DNA of 64,000 bases from Arthrobacter sp. 9V (GCF_902506065.1 NZ_LR732912.1:1350718-1414717), one strand, 5' to 3'; counted from the stretch's first letter, positions 42,948 through 52,312 are shown. Program-made: numbers and translations. Notes: generated by a model not told the origin, from the sequence alone.

Positions 42948-43802
42948 ATGAGTGGGCTGGCCGGTAGGCGTGTCCTGATTACCAGGACCGCCCACCGTGC
43001 GCGCCCCTTGGCTGCGCTCCTGAGCAACCTGGGGGCGGAGCCGCTGGTGCTTCCGCTCATCGACTTCGAACAGGCCGGGGACCAGGCACCCCTTGAGGAG
43101 GCCTTGGGCCGATTGAAGGCCGGTGCCTTTGACTGGCTGGTGATCAGCAGCATCACCACCGTCCGGGTTCTGTTGGAGAAGGCCGCCCAACGCGGGATGG
43201 CCTTGGCAGACCTTGTCCCATCGGAAACCAAGGTTGCCACTATTGGCCCCTCCTCCCGGGAAGTCCTTGAATCCGTTGGCCTTACCGTTTCCTTGGCACC
43301 TACCGATGTCCAGTCAGCGGAGGGTCTCCTTGCTGCGTGGAAAGCAGCCCCGGAACGGGTTTTCCTGCCCCAAGCTGACATAGCGGCTCCCGGCCTGCGT
43401 GGCGGCCTTGCGGCTAAGGGAGCAGACGTGACGACCGTAGTGGCCTACCGCACTGTCGACTATCCGGCCCGAGCGGAACTTCGCCTGACAACGGAACTTC
43501 CATCCGACGTCGTGATTTCCGTTGCCGACGCACCGAAGACCCTCAGCCCGGAACAGGCGCGGGCGGCGCTGGACGCCGGAACCGTGGACGCCGTGGTGGC
43601 CGCTTCTCCGAGTGCTGCGCGCCGTATTGCTGCAACGTTGCAGCCACTGGGCCGTTGCCGGCTGATCGCCATTGGACGGCCGACGGCGGCGGAGGCTTCC
43701 CGGCTCGGCCTCACCGTGGCAGCCACCGCCAAAGTACCAACCCCGGACGGCATTGTGGCCGCCCTGCAAACAGTTTTCGCCAACGAAGGGAATCCGCAAT
43801 GA
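42948..43802 (+). CDS. hemD: Uroporphyrinogen-III synthase
   Basis: HemD cyclises and inverts ring D of hydroxymethylbilane. The 284-aa protein starts [18 protein letters not shown], with the typical strand RVLITR, then [13 protein letters not shown] near 63 and a second-domain [12 protein letters not shown] near 228. Sequence conservation in this family is low and context (between hemC and hemB) is the main support. The ATG overlaps nothing but is 10 bp after hemC. The stop overlaps the hemB start (ATGA). Confidence 0.88.
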   Translation: MSGLAGRRVLITRTAHRARPLAALLSNLGAEPLVLPLIDFEQAGDQAPLEEALGRLKAGAFDWLVISSITTVRVLLEKAAQRGMALADLVPSETKVATIGPSSREVLESVGLTVSLAPTDVQSAEGLLAAWKAAPERVFLPQADIAAPGLRGGLAAKGADVTTVVAYRTVDYPARAELRLTTELPSDVVISVADAPKTLSPEQARAALDAGTVDAVVAASPSAARRIAATLQPLGRCRLIAIGRPTAAEASRLGLTVAATAKVPTPDGIVAALQTVFANEGNPQ

Positions 43803-44779
43803 GCTTTCCGAACCATCGTCCCCGCCGCTTGCGCACAACTCCGGCCATGCGCAGGCTCACCGCCGAGAACCGCTTGGCGCCCGCGGACCTGATCCTCCCG
43901 GCATTCATCCGGGAAGGCCTCACGGAGCCCAGCCCCATCAGCTCCATGCCGGGCGTTGTCCAGCACACCACCGAGTCCTTGAAGCGGGCAGCAGCCGAGG
44001 CCGTTGAACTGGGAGTGGGCGGCATCATGCTGTTCGGTGTGCCTGAAGTACGTGACGCGCAAGGAACCGCTTCGCTGGACCCCGAGGGCGTCTTGAACAA
44101 GGCCATCCGCGACGTCAAGGCCGAGGTGGGCGATGACTTGGTGATCATGGGCGATGTTTGCCTCGACGAATTCACCGACCACGGCCACTGCGGCGTCCTC
44201 GATTCCGAAGGCTATGTGGACAACGACGCCACGCTGGAGATTTATGGCCGGATGGCAGTGGCCCAAGCCGAGGCCGGAGCCCATGTGCTGGGGCCCTCGG
44301 GAATGATGGACGGCCAGATCGCGGTTATCCGCCAGGCGCTGGAAGAATCCGGACACAAGAACACAGCCGTCCTGGCCTACGCGGCCAAGTACGCCTCAGC
44401 GTTCTACGGCCCCTTCCGAGAGGCCGTGGATTCCCAGCTCAAGGGTGATCGCCGGACCTACCAAATGGACGCGGCCAACCGCAGGGAAGCCATCCTGGAG
44501 GTTGAACTGGACCTCGAAGAAGGCGCGGACATGGTGATGGTCAAGCCTGCCATGAGCTACCTGGACATTCTGGCCGACGTCGCAGCCATGAGCCCGGTAC
44601 CTGTTTCGGCCTACCAAATCTCGGGTGAGTACGCCATGATCGAAGCGGCCGCTGCCAACGGCTGGATCGACAGGCGGGGTGCCATCACCGAATCCGTCCT
44701 CGGCATCAAGCGCGCCGGAGCCGATACCGTCCTGACCTACTGGGCCTCCGAACTGGCAGGCTGGCTGAAGGAGTCCTGA
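43799..44779 (+). CDS. hemB: Delta-aminolevulinic acid dehydratase (porphobilinogen synthase)
   Basis: HemB condenses two 5-aminolevulinate molecules to porphobilinogen. The 326-aa protein has [12 protein letters not shown] near residue 9, the metal region [16 protein letters not shown] near 118 (with two Cys), a Schiff-base Lys in [17 protein letters not shown] near 197, and the second Lys in [12 protein letters not shown] near 250. The metal site has CxxxxxxxHxHC-like residues, suggesting a zinc or mixed type. It is coupled by 4-bp overlap to hemD and by TGATG to the following flavoenzyme. Confidence 0.96.
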   Translation: MSFPNHRPRRLRTTPAMRRLTAENRLAPADLILPAFIREGLTEPSPISSMPGVVQHTTESLKRAAAEAVELGVGGIMLFGVPEVRDAQGTASLDPEGVLNKAIRDVKAEVGDDLVIMGDVCLDEFTDHGHCGVLDSEGYVDNDATLEIYGRMAVAQAEAGAHVLGPSGMMDGQIAVIRQALEESGHKNTAVLAYAAKYASAFYGPFREAVDSQLKGDRRTYQMDAANRREAILEVELDLEEGADMVMVKPAMSYLDILADVAAMSPVPVSAYQISGEYAMIEAAAANGWIDRRGAITESVLGIKRAGADTVLTYWASELAGWLKES

Positions 44780-45897
44780 TGTCCTCTCTTCCCCCCGAAT
44801 CCGAATCTCCCGCCCCGTCTGAGTCTTCTGGACTTTCCGATCCTGCCGCCCCGGTGGCGGCGAACCAGATCCTGCTTGGCCTGAACACTTTCGGCGATGC
44901 CGGGGTGGATGCCGAGGGCAACCCCAAGGAGCATGCGCGAGTGCTGCGCGAGCTGCTGCAGGAAGCGAAGCTGGCTGACGCCGTCGGAATCCATGCCTTC
45001 GGTGTGGGGGAGCACCACCGCCGCGATTTCGCTGTGTCCGCACCCGAGGTCTTCCTTGCAGCGGCCGCCGCGGTTACCACAAGGATTCGCTTGGGGTCCG
45101 CCGTTACCGTACTTAGCTCCGATGATCCCATCCGGGTATTTCAGCGGTTCGCCACAGTAGACGCTTTGTCCAACGGCAGGGCCGAAGTCATGCTCGGCAG
45201 GGGCTCGTTCGTGGAGTCGTTCCCGCTGTTCGGTTTGGATCTGGCGGACTACGAAGTCCTGTTCGAGGAAAAACTGGAACTGTTTGACAAAGTCAGGGCG
45301 CAGAAACCGGTTCATTGGGAGGGGCGCACGCGGCCGAACGTCAACGGTCTGCAGGTGTACCCCAAACTTGAGCACCACCTGCTGCCCGCTTGGATTGGCG
45401 TCGGCGGCACTCCGGAGTCCGTGCTACGTTGCGCCCAATACGGCTATCCCATCATATTCGCCATTATCGGGGGCGAGCCACGCCGCTTCGCACCGTTGGT
45501 CAACCTGTACCGCGAGGCAATGGGGAAGTACGGCCACCCCATGCGCCAAATTGCTACACACTCACCAGGATTCATCGCTGACACGGACGAGGCTGCCCGC
45601 GACGAGCTTTTCCCGCACTGGCTGGAGCAGCGCAACAGGATCGGCGCCGAACGTGGGTGGGGTCCGGGGAACCGCGGTGAGTTTGACGCCATGTGCGGTC
45701 CTGAAGGAGCCCTCTACGTTGGATCGCCGGAAACCGTGGCGCAGAAAATTGCCCTGCTCAAGCGGAATCTCGGTGTGGATCGCTTCGACCTCAAATACAG
45801 CAATGGAACGTTGCCGCATCAATCCATGATGCGCTGCATTGAGCTCTACGGCACTGAGGTGGCTCCCCGCGTTGCCGAGCTGCTGGCTGCAACGTAG
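44779..45897 (+). CDS. Luciferase-like (LLM) flavin-dependent oxidoreductase in the heme operon
   Basis: The 372-aa protein starts with about 30 disordered Ser/Pro-rich residues, then a bacterial-luciferase-like TIM barrel (LGLNTFGDAGVDAEG, VGEHHRRDFAVSAPEVFLAA, RIRLGSAVTVLSSDDP, VMLGRGSFVESF). Such enzymes use FMNH2 or F420. Its start overlaps the hemB stop (TGATG) and it lies 42 bp before hemL, so it is translated from the heme operon message. No tetrapyrrole function is known to me for this family; it could be a passenger or an oxidative-stress activity. Substrate unknown. Confidence 0.88.
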   Translation: MSSLPPESESPAPSESSGLSDPAAPVAANQILLGLNTFGDAGVDAEGNPKEHARVLRELLQEAKLADAVGIHAFGVGEHHRRDFAVSAPEVFLAAAAAVTTRIRLGSAVTVLSSDDPIRVFQRFATVDALSNGRAEVMLGRGSFVESFPLFGLDLADYEVLFEEKLELFDKVRAQKPVHWEGRTRPNVNGLQVYPKLEHHLLPAWIGVGGTPESVLRCAQYGYPIIFAIIGGEPRRFAPLVNLYREAMGKYGHPMRQIATHSPGFIADTDEAARDELFPHWLEQRNRIGAERGWGPGNRGEFDAMCGPEGALYVGSPETVAQKIALLKRNLGVDRFDLKYSNGTLPHQSMMRCIELYGTEVAPRVAELLAAT

Positions 45898-45939
45898 ACC
45901 CCGCCTCACTGCTCCTGAATCACTGAAAGAATAGGAACC

Positions 45940-47259
45940 ATGACCTCAAATACCCCCGTGTCCGATCAACTGTTCGACCGTGCACGGTCCCTGATGCCCG
46001 GCGGTGTGAACTCTCCGGTGCGGGCCTTCGGTTCAGTGGGCGGCACCCCGAAGTTCATGGTTTCGGCCAAGGGCGCCTACCTGACGGACGCGGACGGTAA
46101 GGAATACGTGGACCTCGTCTGCTCCTGGGGACCGGCGTTGCTGGGTCACGCCCACCCCGCCGTCCTCGACGCCGTGCACGCAGCTGTGGACCGTGGACTG
46201 TCCTTTGGAGCCTCCACACCGGATGAAGCCAACCTTGCCGCTATCGTCAAGGAACGGGTGTCCGCCGTCGAACGCCTGCGGATGGTGTCCACCGGAACCG
46301 AAGCCACCATGACGGCCGTTCGCCTGGCCCGCGGTTTCACCGGCCGCAACCTGATCATCAAGTTTGCCGGTTGCTACCACGGCCACCTGGACGGGCTGCT
46401 GGCAGCGGCAGGATCCGGAGTGGCAACCCTGGCTCTGCCCGGCTCTGCCGGTGTTACAGAGGCCACCGCCGCTGAAACCCTGGTTCTGCCCTACAACGAT
46501 CTCGCCGCCGTCGAGGCTGCGTTCGCAGCGCACGGCAAGAACATCGCCGCCGTCATCACCGAAGCGGCCCCGGCCAACATGGGCGTCGTCACGCCGGGGG
46601 AGGGATTCAATGCAGGGCTGTCCCGCATCACCAAGGAACACGGTGCCCTCCTCATCCTGGACGAAGTCCTCACCGGTTTCCGCACCGGCTACGCCGGTTA
46701 CTGGGGACTGACCGGCCGGCAGGAAGGCTGGGCGCCGGACCTGCTCACCTTCGGCAAAGTCATTGGCGGTGGAATGCCGACGGCGGCACTGGGCGGCCGT
46801 GCCGACGTCATGGACTACCTCGCCCCGGTTGGACCCGTCTACCAGGCCGGTACGCTCTCCGGAAACCCCGTGGCCATGGCCGCAGGTGTGGCAACGCTGA
46901 GCCACGCAACTCCTGAGGTCTATGCCTACGTTGATGCCCGTTCGCTGGAGCTCTCCGCTGCGCTTTCCTCTGCCCTTGATGACGCCGGCGTTGACCATTC
47001 CATCCAGCGGGCCGGCAATCTGTTCTCCGTTGCTTTCGGTACCTCTGCCCGCGGCGTGCACAACTACGACGACGCCCAGCGGCAGGAAAGCTTCCGCTAC
47101 GCCCCGTTCTTCCACTCCATGCTTGACTCCGGCGTCTACCTGCCGCCGTCCGTTTTCGAAGCCTGGTTCCTTTCCGCTGCGCATGACGACGCAGCCATGA
47201 ACCGGATTATTGAGGCCCTCCCTGCGGCAGCGAAGGCTGCGGCGGGCGCTACGGCCTAA
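45940..47259 (+). CDS. hemL: Glutamate-1-semialdehyde 2,1-aminomutase
   Basis: HemL makes 5-aminolevulinate from the HemA product using PLP. The 439-aa class III aminotransferase has the signature [13 protein letters not shown] near residue 12, GHAHPAV near 69, [14 protein letters not shown] near 108, and the PLP Lys in [20 protein letters not shown] near 268. A GAATAGGAA ribosome site precedes the ATG. It is the last gene of the heme cluster and is followed by a long hairpin terminator. Confidence 0.96.
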   Translation: MTSNTPVSDQLFDRARSLMPGGVNSPVRAFGSVGGTPKFMVSAKGAYLTDADGKEYVDLVCSWGPALLGHAHPAVLDAVHAAVDRGLSFGASTPDEANLAAIVKERVSAVERLRMVSTGTEATMTAVRLARGFTGRNLIIKFAGCYHGHLDGLLAAAGSGVATLALPGSAGVTEATAAETLVLPYNDLAAVEAAFAAHGKNIAAVITEAAPANMGVVTPGEGFNAGLSRITKEHGALLILDEVLTGFRTGYAGYWGLTGRQEGWAPDLLTFGKVIGGGMPTAALGGRADVMDYLAPVGPVYQAGTLSGNPVAMAAGVATLSHATPEVYAYVDARSLELSAALSSALDDAGVDHSIQRAGNLFSVAFGTSARGVHNYDDAQRQESFRYAPFFHSMLDSGVYLPPSVFEAWFLSAAHDDAAMNRIIEALPAAAKAAAGATA

Positions 47260-47267
47260 TTCTTCGT

Positions 47268-47310
47268 GATGCCCCGGCCGCACTGCTTGAAGCAGCTCGG
47301 CCGGGGCATC
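47268..47310 (+). terminator. Terminator of the heme operon
   Basis: GATGCCCCGGCCG (47268-47280) pairs perfectly with CGGCCGGGGCATC (47298-47310). The loop itself can fold (CTGCT-TGA-AGCAG). GTTGCTTCTC follows instead of a clean U-run. Confidence 0.8.
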
Positions 47311-47326
47311 GTTGCTTCTCCCGGGG

Positions 47327-47332
47327 TAGGCT
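47327..47332 (+). promoter_or_regulatory. Candidate promoter -10 upstream of nagZ
   Basis: TAGGCT is the same hexamer used at dapE, the PHP gene and the ferritin-fold gene. It is 5 nt before an ATG at 47338 that is out of frame with nagZ. The nagZ ATG at 47373 would then have a 35-nt leader. Confidence 0.5.
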
Positions 47333-47337
47333 CGTAG

Positions 47338-47403
47338 ATGGAAACCCACCCCCAACGAATTCACGGTTTACCATGCGCAATTCCCCGTCCACTGCATCCA
47401 TAA
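47338..47403 (+). CDS. Possible leaderless 21-codon small ORF overlapping the nagZ start
   Basis: ATG 47338 sits 5 nt after a TAGGCT -10 box, the spacing seen at many leaderless genes here. Its frame stays open to TAA 47401-47403 and encodes a 21-residue His/Pro-rich peptide beginning METHPQ. It overlaps the first 31 bp of nagZ in another frame, so translating it could reduce or couple nagZ expression. This may be chance: there is no homology or coding-bias evidence. Confidence 0.25.
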   Translation: METHPQRIHGLPCAIPRPLHP

Positions 47404-48659
47404 GTGTCAGCATCGCCACGGCAGGAGTGCTCCTGGCAACGGCCGTTGCATGTTCCAGTGGCACAGCGAACTCCGGCCAAACCCCGGCAGAGGGGACGCC
47501 GTCGCCCGTCCCTTCTTCGCCATCGGCCGTGCCGACTCCAAGCCCGCAGGCCGCTTCACCCACGCAATCGGCGCCGCCTTCCACGCCGGCCGCTGCCTCG
47601 CCTGCACCGGCCCCGGGCACCGTGTCAGCCGCCGAGCAGCAACTCGCCGGCCTCAGCCTTGAGCAGCGCGTAGGTCAACTGTTCATGGTGGCAGCCAAGG
47701 CCACCGGCGCCGAACCCGCAACTCTGCAGGCACTCACCAAGTATCACGCCGGAAACGTTTACCTCAGCGGACGCAGCAAAGCTGGAACTGCTCCGACGGC
47801 AAACGTTGTGTCTTCTTTGACGAGTACAGTCTCCATTGCCACAACCGGCGGGGTACCACTCTTTGTTGCTACTGACCAGGAAGGCGGGTACGTCCAGGTG
47901 CTCTCCGGCCCGGGATTTTCCACGATTCCTACCGCCTTGGTGCAGGCCTCTTCCGGAGCCGCAAAGCTCCGTTCGGATGCGGCGACCTGGGGGAAGGAAC
48001 TCCGCAGCGTAGGGGTCAATGTGAACCTCGCACCGGTCCTGGATACAGTGACCAGCCCGCAGTTTGCACCCTCCAACGCCCCCATCGGCCACTTTCAGCG
48101 GGAGTACGGCTATGACCCCGCCAACGTTTCGCTGTTGGGCAATGCGTTTGCCGACGGTATGAGGGATGCCGGGGTTGCCCCGGTGGTGAAACACTTTCCG
48201 GGACTTGGGAGGGTGATTCCCAACACGGATGTCAGCAGCGACGTCCGTGACACGGCCACCACACGCACGGATCCTTCGCTGGAGCCGTTTCACACAGCCA
48301 TCCAGGCAGGCACCCGTTGGGTGATGGTCTCGAACGCGTACTACGACAAGATCGACCCCGCCAACATCGCACCGTTCTCACCGACCATCATGGACACCAT
48401 GCTGCGCGCTGACGCAGGCTTTACAGGAATTGTCCTATCGGATGACCTCTGCAGTGCCGCGCAATTGGAGGCCTGGTCCGATGCCGATCGTGCCCTGAAC
48501 TTCTTTGGTGCCGGCGGAACCATGCTGGTCTGTGCCGATCCCACAAGCATTCCGGCCATGCACCAAGCTGTGGTGCAGAAGGCCGCGGCAGACCCTTCCT
48601 TCCGCGCAAAGGTGGATGCCGCCGCCCTCACTGTGCTGCGGGTCAAGGCTGGTCAATAG
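47373..48659 (+). CDS. nagZ: NagZ-type glycoside hydrolase family 3 lipoprotein (LpqI-like)
   Basis: The 428-aa protein has a signal peptide with lipobox-like AVAC near residue 27 and a long Pro/Ser/Ala linker (28-82). The GH3 beta-N-acetylglucosaminidase barrel follows, with VGQLFMVA near 100, VATDQEGGYVQ near 165, VVKHFPGLGR near 270, and the nucleophile Asp in IVLSDDL near 352. It should trim GlcNAc from muropeptides outside the cell. The usual DxH acid/base dyad after KHFPG is not evident (NTDVSSD). The ATG has no strong ribosome site. A shared terminator follows. Confidence 0.88.
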   Translation: MRNSPSTASISVSIATAGVLLATAVACSSGTANSGQTPAEGTPSPVPSSPSAVPTPSPQAASPTQSAPPSTPAAASPAPAPGTVSAAEQQLAGLSLEQRVGQLFMVAAKATGAEPATLQALTKYHAGNVYLSGRSKAGTAPTANVVSSLTSTVSIATTGGVPLFVATDQEGGYVQVLSGPGFSTIPTALVQASSGAAKLRSDAATWGKELRSVGVNVNLAPVLDTVTSPQFAPSNAPIGHFQREYGYDPANVSLLGNAFADGMRDAGVAPVVKHFPGLGRVIPNTDVSSDVRDTATTRTDPSLEPFHTAIQAGTRWVMVSNAYYDKIDPANIAPFSPTIMDTMLRADAGFTGIVLSDDLCSAAQLEAWSDADRALNFFGAGGTMLVCADPTSIPAMHQAVVQKAAADPSFRAKVDAAALTVLRVKAGQ

Positions 48660-48683
48660 GGGCGCAACGCAATGCGGAACAGC

Positions 48684-48721
48684 AAAGAACCCCGCCTTCT
48701 GTGAGAAGGCGGGGTTCTTTT
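48684..48721. terminator. Bidirectional terminator between nagZ and the second ABC operon
   Basis: A perfect 17-bp stem (48684-48700 with 48704-48720) has loop GTG. AAA starts the left arm and a run of four T ends the right. It serves two convergent genes. Confidence 0.93.
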
Positions 48722-48755
48722 CACCGGATTCACTTCCCGGGTATGAGGAGGTTCC

Positions 48756-49493
48756 TTAGAGAACGTCCGAAAGAAAGCCCTGAAGGCGTTCCGTTTCCGG
48801 GCTGCTGAACAGTTGCTCCGGTGGGCCGGATTCAACCACCACGCCGGCGTCCATGAAGGTTACGACGTCAGAGACGTTGCGGGAGAAGCCCATCTCGTGG
48901 GTAACCACCACCATGGTCATGCCTCCTTGGGCCAAGTCCGTCATGAGGGCCAGGACACCCTTGACCAGTTCCGGGTCCAAAGCGGAGGTGGCTTCGTCGA
49001 AGAACATGACCTCGGGCTTCATGGCAAGCGCGCGGGCAATCGCCACACGCTGCTGCTGGCCGCCTGAGAGGTTGGCCGGACGTGCGTCAGCCTTGTGCTT
49101 CAAACCCACCAGGTCCAACTGAGCCAGGGCTTCATCGCGCGCCTGCTCCTTGGACATGCCACGGAGCTTGCGGAGGGCCAGGGAAATATTCTCGGCCACG
49201 GTCTTGTGGGGAAACAGGTTGAACTGCTGGAAGACCATGCCGATACGGCGGCGCAGTTCGTCCGGATTGTCCTTGAGCACGGAACGTCCGTCCAGGAGGA
49301 TGTCGCCCTGGTCCGGTTCGATGAGCCGGTTCATGACGCGCAGGAGCGTCGACTTGCCCGAGCCGGAAGGGCCAATCACGGAGGCCGTGGTGCCCTTCTC
49401 CACATGTAGGTCGATGCCGCGCAACACGTGGTTGCTGCCGAAGGATAGATGGATGTTCTTGGCCGTCAATGTGCCTGATGCGAATTCGCTCAT
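48756..49493 (-). CDS. Polar amino acid ABC transporter ATP-binding protein
   Basis: The 245-aa ATPase has Walker [10 protein letters not shown] at residues 41-49, signature LSGGQQQR near 143, Walker [10 protein letters not shown] near 163 and VVTHEMG near 198. It is closely similar in motif layout to GluA of the first transporter. It is the last gene of the binding protein, permease, ATPase operon and overlaps the permease stop by 4 bp. Substrate (probably glutamine, arginine or a related polar amino acid) is not determinable. Confidence 0.93.
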   Translation of the reverse strand: MSEFASGTLTAKNIHLSFGSNHVLRGIDLHVEKGTTASVIGPSGSGKSTLLRVMNRLIEPDQGDILLDGRSVLKDNPDELRRRIGMVFQQFNLFPHKTVAENISLALRKLRGMSKEQARDEALAQLDLVGLKHKADARPANLSGGQQQRVAIARALAMKPEVMFFDEATSALDPELVKGVLALMTDLAQGGMTMVVVTHEMGFSRNVSDVVTFMDAGVVVESGPPEQLFSSPETERLQGFLSDVL

Positions 49494-50254
49494 GCCTGGG
49501 CTCCCTTTCCTACCACGGCTGCTGCTTCGTCCGGTTCCTTCTTCTCCGGCCGGCCGGAACGCATGCGGGCATCAATCCAGTTCACAAAGTGCGTCAGCGG
49601 GATGGTCAGCGCCAAATAGAAGATGGCAGCGGCCACGTACGGGGATAGGTTGCCGCTGTTGGCGGCAGCGTCCTTGCCGATCTGGAAAATCTCACGCTCC
49701 GTGGCCAAAAGACCGAGCATGAACACCAGCGAGGATTCCTTGATCAACGCAATGAACTGGTTTACCAAGGCAGGAAGAACCCGACGTATGCCCTGGGGCA
49801 CCACCACCAGGCGCATGGACGAGCCGTAGCTGAACCCGAGTGCACGGGTGGCTTCGAGCTGGCCCTTGTCCACGCTCTGGATGCCGGAACGGAAGATTTC
49901 ACCGATGTACGCGCCGGACATCAAGGACAAAGCAGCGATGGCCATGGGGTATGGGCTGGTGGACCCTGTCAGTTCGCGAATGATCGGACCGAAACCGAAG
50001 CCGATCACCAGAATGGTCAGCACCGGAGGAAGCCCGCGGAGAATGTCCGTGTAAATGCGGGCGACCCACCGGGCTGCTGCGTTCCGGGAAATCCCCATCA
50101 GAGCGAGCAGCATCCCAAGTGCAGTCCCGATGATGCCCGAGACGACCGCCAGAACGATGGTATTGGGCAGGCCGACAGCGAACATCTTGGGGAGAACTTC
50201 GCCTATTGCCTGCCAGTCAAAGAAGGACTCGGCCAGTTGATTGAGGATATCCAT
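49490..50254 (-). CDS. Polar amino acid ABC transporter permease
   Basis: The 254-aa permease has about five membrane helices and the EAA-loop motif [19 protein letters not shown] near residue 130. A charged tail ([11 protein letters not shown]) ends it. A single permease gene suggests a homodimeric channel, unlike gluC/gluD. It begins 12 bp after the binding-protein stop and overlaps the ATPase start. Confidence 0.92.
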   Translation of the reverse strand: MDILNQLAESFFDWQAIGEVLPKMFAVGLPNTIVLAVVSGIIGTALGMLLALMGISRNAAARWVARIYTDILRGLPPVLTILVIGFGFGPIIRELTGSTSPYPMAIAALSLMSGAYIGEIFRSGIQSVDKGQLEATRALGFSYGSSMRLVVVPQGIRRVLPALVNQFIALIKESSLVFMLGLLATEREIFQIGKDAAANSGNLSPYVAAAIFYLALTIPLTHFVNWIDARMRSGRPEKKEPDEAAAVVGKGAQA

Positions 50255-50266
50255 GGAACGCCCTGG

Positions 50267-51217
50267 TTACTTGGCGGGGAGCTGGACGGCCTTGCTGCCC
50301 GGCTTCCAGCCCTGGGGGGTCTGCTCGGCAGCAGTCGGACGGTCCTTGTACCACTCGGCCGTGAGCTTGGCCCAGGTACCGTCAGCAATGACAGCATCCA
50401 AGCCGGAGTTCAAAGCGTCGATCAGCGGCTTGTTGTCCTTGTTCACGGCGTACGCGGTGAAGTTCTGGGTGTTGACAACCTTCTCGGCGATCTTCGTGTT
50501 GTCGCCTTCCTTGACCTGGCCATCGGCCTGCTGGGAAGGAGCAACCCAAGCGTCGATCTGGCCGTTCTTCACGTTGCCGTAGACCGTGTTGTAGTCAGGG
50601 AAACGGACGGGCTCGATCTTGAGCGTGTTCGTCATGTAGTCATCCTGGACGGTGCCCTGGACGACGCCGATGCGGAGGCCTTCCTTGACGTCGGCGAAGC
50701 CGGTGATCTTGGAGTCGTTCTTGGTGACGATCGCCATGTAGCCGAAGTCGTAACCGTTGGTGAAACCGACCGTCTTGCGGCGGGCATCGGTGGTGGAGAT
50801 CGAGGAGGATCCGACGTCGAACTGCTTGTTACCCACCTGGGACAGGAGCGCCGAGAAGTCAGTGGAGGCGAACTCGACCTTCAGGCCCAATTTGTCGCCG
50901 ATGGCGCGCAGGAGCTCATTGTCGTAGCCGGTGAATTTACCGGAAGGGTCGATGAAGATGTTCGGCGGGGCGTCAGAGAGGGTGCCCACGCGCAGGGTGC
51001 CGTCGGTGATAAGTCCCAGCTTGGACTTATCGATCTTGTCCAGCGGCGTTACGTCCGCGGTAGTGAACGTGTCCAGCGATTTCTGGTCGCTGCCGGCCAG
51101 CGCATCGGTGGGCGAGCCGCTGGGCTCGGAGGTTCCTCCGCCGCATGCTGCCAGGGAAATCACCAAGGCTGCGGCCACGGGGGCAACAGAGAGCCACTTA
51201 GGGGCTTTGAATTTCAT
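50267..51217 (-). CDS. Polar amino acid-binding lipoprotein
   Basis: The 316-aa family 3 solute-binding protein has signal peptide and lipobox LAAC near residue 25. Mature motifs include GYDNELLRAIGDKLGLKVEF near 100 and FDVGSSSISTTDARRKTVGF near 128 (each only recognised in part). The N-terminal 70 residues of the mature part contain an extra segment before the usual core. It is first in its operon. Ribosome site GAAAG precedes the ATG, and a 325-bp upstream gap holds its promoter region. Confidence 0.92.
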   Translation of the reverse strand: MKFKAPKWLSVAPVAAALVISLAACGGGTSEPSGSPTDALAGSDQKSLDTFTTADVTPLDKIDKSKLGLITDGTLRVGTLSDAPPNIFIDPSGKFTGYDNELLRAIGDKLGLKVEFASTDFSALLSQVGNKQFDVGSSSISTTDARRKTVGFTNGYDFGYMAIVTKNDSKITGFADVKEGLRIGVVQGTVQDDYMTNTLKIEPVRFPDYNTVYGNVKNGQIDAWVAPSQQADGQVKEGDNTKIAEKVVNTQNFTAYAVNKDNKPLIDALNSGLDAVIADGTWAKLTAEWYKDRPTAAEQTPQGWKPGSKAVQLPAK

Positions 51218-51542
51218 AAAGAAATCACTTTCATCGGGTCACGGAGACGTTTCACGGTGGGCGGGGAATGTGGCAACCGAGAGGAGGTTGGCTGCCCTAG
51301 CAGACTTCAACCCGCCAAACTTAATTATGTCACCAGCCCACCAACGCACGTTGAATCGAACAAACGGTTGCTTACACCCGATTTACTCGAATAATGTTGA
51401 GGCAACCGAGTCCGTGAGCTACGGACTATTTCGGCAGGGTGGACAAGCGTGGAATCCGCGAGCCAATAAGCCCTGCTTGGGAGTGCCTGAAGTTCCTGTG
51501 ACTTGCGTCGCAGAACGTCATGATGAGGGAAAGTCCGTCGGC
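51218..51542 (-). other. 325-bp intergenic region, leader of the second ABC operon
   Basis: No gene is visible on either strand. On the minus strand CATAATTA near 51320-51327 is the only AT-rich -10 candidate, which would give a leader of about 95 nt. GTCCGT-GAGCT-ACGGAC (51410-51426) is a perfect inverted repeat. GGCAACCGAG occurs twice as a direct repeat (51272-51281 and 51401-51410), and each copy lies beside a partial complement, allowing alternative hairpins. These may be control elements of amino acid uptake. The exonuclease gene's stop is at 51543. Confidence 0.4.
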
Positions 51543-52253
51543 CTAGAAGCCGCCCCGGCTTGCATCCTCAGGAGGAAGAACCGGCCACTCGCCCTCAATC
51601 ACGGCGGTGGGCTTGCTCCGACGCAAGTACTGCTGGAAATCAGCGGCCTGGGATGCCGCCCAGTCTACTTGCAGCTGGTGCAGTGTGGAGGCCGGCATCT
51701 GCAGCTTGGGGAACTTGCCCGCCATGGCATCCAAGACCCGGAGCGTAGCCAAAGCGTCCGCAGCGGAGGTATGCGCGTTGGTCAGATCAACCCCGTACTC
51801 CTCGCATAGCGCGGTCAGGGTGCGCTTTCCCTTGCGGTAGCGGTCCACCTGCTTGTTCATCACGTAGGGGTCCAGCACGGGAAAGCGGCTCAATTGAGGA
51901 ACGCCGTAGCGGGCGGACTCGGCTGCCAACACCGTGAAGTCATAGCTGGCATTAAAGGCAATGACGGGAGTGCCGTCGTCGAACAGCCCTTGGAGTACCC
52001 CGGCGACTTCCCGGGTGACTTCTGCTGCCGGGCGGCCTTCAGCGCGGGCCTTCTCCGTGGAAATTCCATGCACCTCACTGGCTTCGAGCGGGATCTCCAC
52101 GCCGGGATCCGCCAACCACTCGTGCTCTGCGATGAGCTCGCCGTGGTCATCCACAACAGTGATGGAAGCGGTGACGATCCGCGCTGACCGCGAATTCTTC
52201 CCGGTGGTCTCGAGGTCGAATGCGGCACGGGAGAGGGTGTTCCAGGAGCTCAT
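51543..52253 (-). CDS. DEDDh 3'-5' exonuclease (DNA polymerase III epsilon-like)
   Basis: The 236-aa exonuclease has ExoI motif AAFDLETTG (about residues 10-18, supplying the Asp and Glu), ExoII AFNASYDFTVL near 99 with the second Asp, and ExoIII with HTSAADALATLRVL near 160 (His and Asp of DEDDh). It is a stand-alone proofreading-type nuclease; many actinobacteria carry it outside the polymerase operon. TAGCTT lies 6 nt before the ATG, and it is divergent from the alkyltransferase-like gene with 65 bp between. Confidence 0.92.
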   Translation of the reverse strand: MSSWNTLSRAAFDLETTGKNSRSARIVTASITVVDDHGELIAEHEWLADPGVEIPLEASEVHGISTEKARAEGRPAAEVTREVAGVLQGLFDDGTPVIAFNASYDFTVLAAESARYGVPQLSRFPVLDPYVMNKQVDRYRKGKRTLTALCEEYGVDLTNAHTSAADALATLRVLDAMAGKFPKLQMPASTLHQLQVDWAASQAADFQQYLRRSKPTAVIEGEWPVLPPEDASRGGF

Positions 52254-52259
52254 ATGTTC

Positions 52260-52312
52260 AAGCTACCGGGTGGGTCCGACACTCTTTGGGCACGACACTC
52301 TGCCGTTACGCT
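52260..52312. promoter_or_regulatory. Divergent leaderless promoters of the exonuclease and alkyltransferase-like genes
   Basis: TAGCTT (52260-52265, minus) and TACGCT (52307-52312, plus) are each exactly 6 nt from their start codons. Only 41 bp separate the two -10 boxes, so the -35 regions must overlap and polymerases would compete. Confidence 0.55.

Noticed and set aside
46033-47364. A 443-codon minus-strand open frame opposite hemL
   Set aside because: It mirrors hemL exactly and crosses the hem terminator; no motif and no ribosome site.
52251-52266. LexA (SOS) box at the exonuclease start
   Set aside because: Only the GAAC half is present (GAACATATGAGC); the right half has two mismatches to GTTC and the sequence is explained by the -10 box, spacer and start codon.
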